From the NCBI GenBank assembly GCA_947505995.1, contig CANNNB010000021.1, forward strand, positions 1-18,110: DNA of 18,110 nt, written 5' to 3'. Under the pieces are notes generated by a model. It was not told the origin of the DNA, made no database searches, and saw only the letters and a program-made list of their open reading frames with translations. This stretch comes from Comamonadaceae bacterium (GTDB lineage: Bacteria; Pseudomonadota; Gammaproteobacteria; Burkholderiales; Burkholderiaceae). Both the position numbers and the translations under genes were made by a program. Positions 14,412 through 18,110 of this stretch are shown here, piece after piece (positions within the stretch are counted from its first letter, which is position 1; the number at the start of each line of letters is the position of its first letter).

Positions 14412-16250
14412 ATGTCTGAACCACTACCCCGCCAAACCATCCTCGAGTTACCCGATGTGCTAATTAGCCAAATCGCGGCTGGCGAGGTGGTCGAGCGCCC
14501 TTCTTCTGTGGTCAGAGAGTTGGTAGACAACGCCATCGATGCGGGCGCCCTTCAAATAACGCTCAGACTTTTAGGTGGCGGCATTCGGCTCATTTCGGTC
14601 GAAGACGATGGCTGCGGCATACCCGCAGAAGAGCTACCTGTGGCTTTAAAGCGCCACGCCACCAGCAAAATCGTGAGCCTTCAAGACTTGGAGTCCGTGG
14701 CCACCATGGGCTTCAGGGGTGAAGCACTGGCGGCCATCAACTCAGTGTCCGAGATGAGTCTCTTGTCGCGAATCGAGGGCGCGTCCAGTGCCTTCGTTTT
14801 GGACGGCCAAACGGGGGAAGTGAAACCCGCAGCCAGAGCCACTGGCACCACCGTTGAGGTGAAAGAATTGTTTTTTTCCACACCAGCCCGTCGGCATTTT
14901 CTAAAATCTGAAAACACCGAGCTGGCGCATTGCATTGAAGCCGTGAGGCGCCATGCATTGGTTCGACCTGAGGTGAGTTTCGCCATTTGGCATGAAGGCA
15001 AGATTGTGGCTCAATGGCGCAGTCACCCAGGCCAAGCTGGCTGGAATCAGCGTTTGGCCGATGTTTTGGGTGAAGAGTTTGTAGCTTCTTCAGTGAACAT
15101 CGATTTTCGTTCTGGCCCTGTGCATGTAAGAGGCAGGGCGGGTACGCCAGATGCAGCGCGTGCACGTGCTGATCAACAATTCGCTTATGTGAATGGCCGC
15201 TTTGTTCGAGACAAAGTCATCACTCATGGCGCACGCAGTGCCTATGAAGATGTTCTCCACGGCCACCGGCAGCCAGTGTATGTGCTGTATTTGCAAATGG
15301 ACCCCACTCGCGTAGATGTCAATGTCCATCCCACCAAGATTGAAGTTCGTTTCAGAGACAGCCGTGAAGTGCATCAAGCCATGCGACATGCCATTGAAAG
15401 CGCATTGGCTGTCCCCCGAACCCAAATTCTCACGACCACACCTGCGCCAACGCAACCGCCCACACTGACACCCATGCCAAACACTTGGGCACAACGCGGC
15501 ATGGCATTTGGCGCAGATCGTTTGCATGAAGACCCTGCCAGAGCGATGGCAGATTTAAAAGCCTTGTGGCGCACTCCCCCTCAAGCCGAAGAAAGTCCTG
15601 CAGGCTTTTCCAGCCAAAAACTTCAATTGAAAAGCGCCCCAGAAGTTGTAAGCCAGGATGCACATGAATGGCCCTTGGGTCGAGCCATTGCACAACTTCA
15701 AGGTGTTTACATCTTGGCAGAAAATACCCAGGGTTTGGTGGTGGTTGACATGCATGCGGCCCACGAACGGATTGTGTATGAACGCCTCAAACAACAACTC
15801 GACACCACTCAAATTACCAGCCAACCCTTGTTAATTCCTGCTTCTTTCTCTGCCACACCGCAAGAAATTGCCACTGCCGAGAGTTGTGCCGAAGTACTAA
15901 TGCAATTGGGACTAGAGGTTTCAGCTTTGTCTGCCAAAACATTGGCTGTGCGTGCTGTGCCCTCCTCTTTGGCACTAGGCGATTGCGTTGAATTGGCACG
16001 CAGTGTTTTGGCTGAGCTTGCCCAACACGACGCCGCCACAGTGGTGCAGCGAGCACAAAATGAAATCTTGGCCACCATGGCCTGTCACGGCGCAGTTCGC
16101 GCCAACCGAAAACTCAGCTTGGATGAAATGAACGCACTGCTTAGACAAATGGAAGCCACCGAACGTTCCGATCAATGCAACCATGGTCGGCCCACTTGGC
16201 GCCAAGTTGGCATGCGCGAATTAGATGCTTTGTTTTTAAGGGGTCGTTGA
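14412..16250 (+). CDS. mutL: DNA mismatch repair protein MutL (endonuclease type)
   Basis: MutL links MutS mismatch recognition to strand incision. The 612 residues hold a GHKL ATPase domain (IAAGEVVERPSSVVRELVDN 21-40 with Glu36 and Asn40, DDGCGI 65-70, GFRGEAL 100-106), a transducer domain ending near 330, a Pro/Thr-rich linker and a C-terminal dimerisation domain. The latter carries Asp446-Met-His-Ala-x2-Glu452-x4-Glu457, the DMHA form of the DQHA endonuclease motif, plus MACHGAVRA (556-564) and CNHGRP (589-594), the other metal-site elements. It thus probably nicks DNA itself, as expected in a lineage without MutH. I use the ATG at 14412; a TTG at 14331 would add 27 atypical residues that run through the intergenic region. 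The stop shares one base with the next start. Confidence 0.97.
   Translation: MSEPLPRQTILELPDVLISQIAAGEVVERPSSVVRELVDNAIDAGALQITLRLLGGGIRLISVEDDGCGIPAEELPVALKRHATSKIVSLQDLESVATMGFRGEALAAINSVSEMSLLSRIEGASSAFVLDGQTGEVKPAARATGTTVEVKELFFSTPARRHFLKSENTELAHCIEAVRRHALVRPEVSFAIWHEGKIVAQWRSHPGQAGWNQRLADVLGEEFVASSVNIDFRSGPVHVRGRAGTPDAARARADQQFAYVNGRFVRDKVITHGARSAYEDVLHGHRQPVYVLYLQMDPTRVDVNVHPTKIEVRFRDSREVHQAMRHAIESALAVPRTQILTTTPAPTQPPTLTPMPNTWAQRGMAFGADRLHEDPARAMADLKALWRTPPQAEESPAGFSSQKLQLKSAPEVVSQDAHEWPLGRAIAQLQGVYILAENTQGLVVVDMHAAHERIVYERLKQQLDTTQITSQPLLIPASFSATPQEIATAESCAEVLMQLGLEVSALSAKTLAVRAVPSSLALGDCVELARSVLAELAQHDAATVVQRAQNEILATMACHGAVRANRKLSLDEMNALLRQMEATERSDQCNHGRPTWRQVGMRELDALFLRGR
16238..16243 (+). 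promoter_or_regulatory. Shine-Dalgarno site of MFS transporter gene
   Basis: AAGGGG lies inside the last codons of mutL, 6 nt before the ATG at 16250. It decides the start of the transporter gene against a longer frame that would begin at 16175 inside mutL. It suggests the transporter is translated strongly from the mutL message. Confidence 0.75.
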
Positions 16251-17509
16251 TGACGCGCCTTGACCAGACCCTGCCGGTGCAGGCAGGTCGACACAAGCGC
16301 AGTCCCGCCATGATCGTCCTGTTGTTAGCCTTGCTGCTAGGCTTGCAACCTGTCACCACAGACCTGTATCTGCCTGCACTGCCCTCTTTGACGCAAGGCT
16401 TTGGCGCCAGCATGGTTCAGGCCCAACTCACCTTAACGGCATTGCTTTTGGCTTTCGGGACTTCTCAATTGATTTGGGGTCCCCTCTCAGACAAATGGGG
16501 TCGACGCCCCGTTTTGTTGGGCGGCATAGGTGTCTATGCGGTCACTGCGGTCATGTGTGCACTTGCGCCCAACATAGAAGCCCTCATTGCCGCAAGGACC
16601 CTTCAAGGTGTTGCCATGGGCGCATGCGTCATGGCTGCACGTGCCATTGTGCGTGATCTGTATGAGCCCACAGAAGGCGCAAGAGTCATGTCGCAGGCCC
16701 TCTCTGGTCTGGTACTCATTGCCTGTACGTGCGTTCCTGTGGGTGGCTTCTTAACTGAATTGCTGGGCTGGCGTTGGGCCCTCAGCAGTTTGGTGCTCTT
16801 TGCACTTGTCACGGCAGTGCTCATCTACCTTTACTTTGATGAAAGTTTGCAGCAACTCAACCCGCACGCGCTACAAGCCAAAAGTTTGTGGGCTGCCACA
16901 AATAACATCCTTCGCAATCCCACCTTTCTAGCTTACAGCGCGCTGTCCACTGCTTCATATGCAGGGCTGTTTACCTTTCTCGCAACTTCCTCTTTTATCT
17001 TCACGCAAAGCATGGGTTTAAGTCAAACTGTTTACGGTTTGCTCATGCTCACCATGTCTCTGTCGTACATCGTGGGTACCTTCATTTGTCGCTGGTTATT
17101 GTTGCGTATCAGCATCCAAACCTGCGTTGTCTATGCAAGTTTTGTAAGTCTTTTTGCAGGCTTCCTCATGCTTTTTATCGCTTATAAAGGACCTGAGCAA
17201 TCATGGTTTGGACATTGGGCGGTCATGTTGCCTATCAATATCTTTTTGATGGCACACGGCGTGCATCAACCCTGTGGTCAAAGTGGCTGTATTGCTCCTT
17301 TTCCAGAAAAGGCTGGCACGGCCTCTGCATTGAATGGCTTCTCCATGATGGTGGTGGCGTTTGGCATGGGCACTTGGATTGGCAAGCACATGAGCAATCC
17401 ACTTCTAACACTGGCACAAGGTTTATTTGTGTGGTCTAGTTGCTTGGTCTTGGTTGCTTGGTTTGCTGTGCGCAAAATACCCATCATCTCGCAACGCCAA
17501 ACAGCATGA
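16250..17509 (+). CDS. MFS transporter, Bcr/CflA drug-resistance type
   Basis: The 419-residue protein has about twelve predicted membrane helices. Early features are [12 protein letters not shown] (36-47), characteristic of Bcr/CflA proton-driven multidrug exporters, and motif [13 protein letters not shown] (77-88) in the loop between helices 2 and 3. [21 protein letters not shown] and the [14 protein letters not shown] segment (motif C region plus the following loop) also fit the DHA1 group. The late segment [28 protein letters not shown] is shared with Bcr-type proteins. The substrate is not predictable. It starts in TGATG with mutL and ends in ATGA with miaA, so all three are probably one transcript. 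E. coli has miaA directly after mutL, so this gene looks inserted. Confidence 0.9.
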   Translation: MTRLDQTLPVQAGRHKRSPAMIVLLLALLLGLQPVTTDLYLPALPSLTQGFGASMVQAQLTLTALLLAFGTSQLIWGPLSDKWGRRPVLLGGIGVYAVTAVMCALAPNIEALIAARTLQGVAMGACVMAARAIVRDLYEPTEGARVMSQALSGLVLIACTCVPVGGFLTELLGWRWALSSLVLFALVTAVLIYLYFDESLQQLNPHALQAKSLWAATNNILRNPTFLAYSALSTASYAGLFTFLATSSFIFTQSMGLSQTVYGLLMLTMSLSYIVGTFICRWLLLRISIQTCVVYASFVSLFAGFLMLFIAYKGPEQSWFGHWAVMLPINIFLMAHGVHQPCGQSGCIAPFPEKAGTASALNGFSMMVVAFGMGTWIGKHMSNPLLTLAQGLFVWSSCLVLVAWFAVRKIPIISQRQTA

Positions 17510-18110
17510 AACTTCAAGCGCTCGCCATTGCCGGCCCAACTGCAAGTGGCAAGACGGCCTTGGCCTTGGCCATTGCTGCGCATTTAAAAGAACAAGGTGG
17601 CGCTGAAATTATCAGTGTTGACTCCGCCTTGGTTTTCAAAAGCATGAACATTGGCACGGCTAAGCCTTCTGCCCAAGAATTGTCAGCGGTGCCGCATCAC
17701 TTGATTGACATTCGGGATCCTCTGAATGCCTACAGTGCTGCCGAATTTGCCCATGACGCAATGGCCTGCGTTCTAGATATTCACAGCCGCGGCAAAATGC
17801 CCATTTTGGTGGGTGGCACCATGCTTTACTTCAAGGCATTACTTGAAGGCTTGAACGATATGCCATCTGCCGATGTTGAAATTCGCGCAAACATTCAAAC
17901 TGAGGCTGAAAAATTGGGTTGGCCTGCCATGCACGCTTTACTTAAGCTAGTTGACCCTCAAACTGCCGCTCGTTTAGCCCCCGCCGACAGTCAACGCATT
18001 TCACGGGCTCTTGAAGTTTTTAGAATTTCAGGAAAACCTTTGTCGAGTTTTCATCAAATCAATTTAGTCCCCACCGAGCCATCCTCTTCAGCGCTATCCA
18101 ATAAAAAAGC
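17506..18110 (+). CDS. miaA: tRNA dimethylallyltransferase, N-terminal part (3' end outside window)
   Basis: MiaA transfers a dimethylallyl group to N6 of A37 in tRNAs reading UNN codons. The first 201 codons are visible. They show the P-loop GPTASGKT (10-17), Asp39 in SVDSALVF (the general base), IGTAKPS (49-55), HHLIDIRDP (64-72), the [16 protein letters not shown] region (101-116) with Thr105, and [11 protein letters not shown] (161-171). The residue after DSALV is Phe where most homologues have Tyr, a mild change. The ATG overlaps the MFS stop by 4 nt and lacks its own ribosome site, so coupling is likely. The C-terminal part and the usual downstream hfq cannot be seen here. Confidence 0.96.
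   Translation, partial: MKLQALAIAGPTASGKTALALAIAAHLKEQGGAEIISVDSALVFKSMNIGTAKPSAQELSAVPHHLIDIRDPLNAYSAAEFAHDAMACVLDIHSRGKMPILVGGTMLYFKALLEGLNDMPSADVEIRANIQTEAEKLGWPAMHALLKLVDPQTAARLAPADSQRISRALEVFRISGKPLSSFHQINLVPTEPSSSALSNKK

Noticed and set aside
15090..15527. 145-codon minus-strand frame inside mutL
   Set aside because: It is antisense to conserved MutL ATPase/transducer sequence and to its linker; no protein features are visible.
16175..16249. N-terminal extension of the MFS transporter into mutL
   Set aside because: It is out of frame over conserved MutL C-terminal codons, while the ATG at 16250 has AAGGGG at ideal spacing.

Overview
The window is a compact piece of chromosome from a betaproteobacterium, most likely order Burkholderiales and close to Comamonadaceae (a Limnohabitans/Rhodoferax-type freshwater organism is my best guess, held loosely). 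The reasons are the pyrG-kdsA-eno-ftsB order, an orphan Bug/TctC-type binding protein with its Sec signal, a gamma-carbonic-anhydrase gene divergent from a DUF455 ferritin-like gene, and a MutL carrying the endonuclease motif form I recall from Neisseria MutL. Seventeen complete or partial genes plus one uncertain boundary call at each end account for about 97.6 percent of the bases. The non-coding total is about 430 nt and the largest gap is 99 nt, so no stretch of 300 bases lacks a gene. I see no tRNA, rRNA, insertion sequence, prophage or CRISPR array.

Left block (1-4030, all +): the tail of pyrG, then kdsA (KDO for lipopolysaccharide), eno (glycolysis and the RNA degradosome), ftsB (divisome), pnuC and a NadR-type ribosylnicotinamide kinase. 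The last three genes overlap (4 and 11 nt). PnuC and the kinase together form a nicotinamide riboside uptake-and-trapping pair hitched to housekeeping genes.

Middle block (4037-10625): on the minus strand are hslO (Hsp33 chaperone, TTG start) and a gamma-class carbonic anhydrase, overlapping by 8 nt. Divergent from them are a DUF455 diiron-type protein and a fold-III PLP amino acid deaminase. Then comes a minus-strand pair, tctC-like and xerD, joined by a TGATG overlap, and divergent from that an AEC-family permease.

Right block (10622-18110): a variant of the gamma-proteobacterial queG-tsaE-amiB-mutL-miaA neighbourhood. Here queG is turned around, dedA is inserted on the minus strand, and a Bcr/CflA-type efflux gene sits between mutL and miaA with overlaps on both sides. 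QueG (Q34), TsaE (t6A37) and MiaA (i6A37) all act on the tRNA anticodon loop. AmiC, FtsB, DedA and KdsA all concern envelope or division.

The most interesting signal I found is regulatory. Five of the genes that begin a transcription unit (DUF455, AEC permease, queG, dedA, mutL) have no usable Shine-Dalgarno sequence but do have a -10-like hexamer ending 5 or 6 nt before the ATG/GTG. That places the predicted transcription start on the start codon and suggests leaderless mRNAs. Genes with clear Shine-Dalgarno sequences (kdsA, carbonic anhydrase, tctC-like, MFS) do not show this. A second signal is a perfect 15-bp palindrome between the carbonic anhydrase and DUF455 genes. No wholly new multi-gene system is evident; the proteins are mostly recognisable families.
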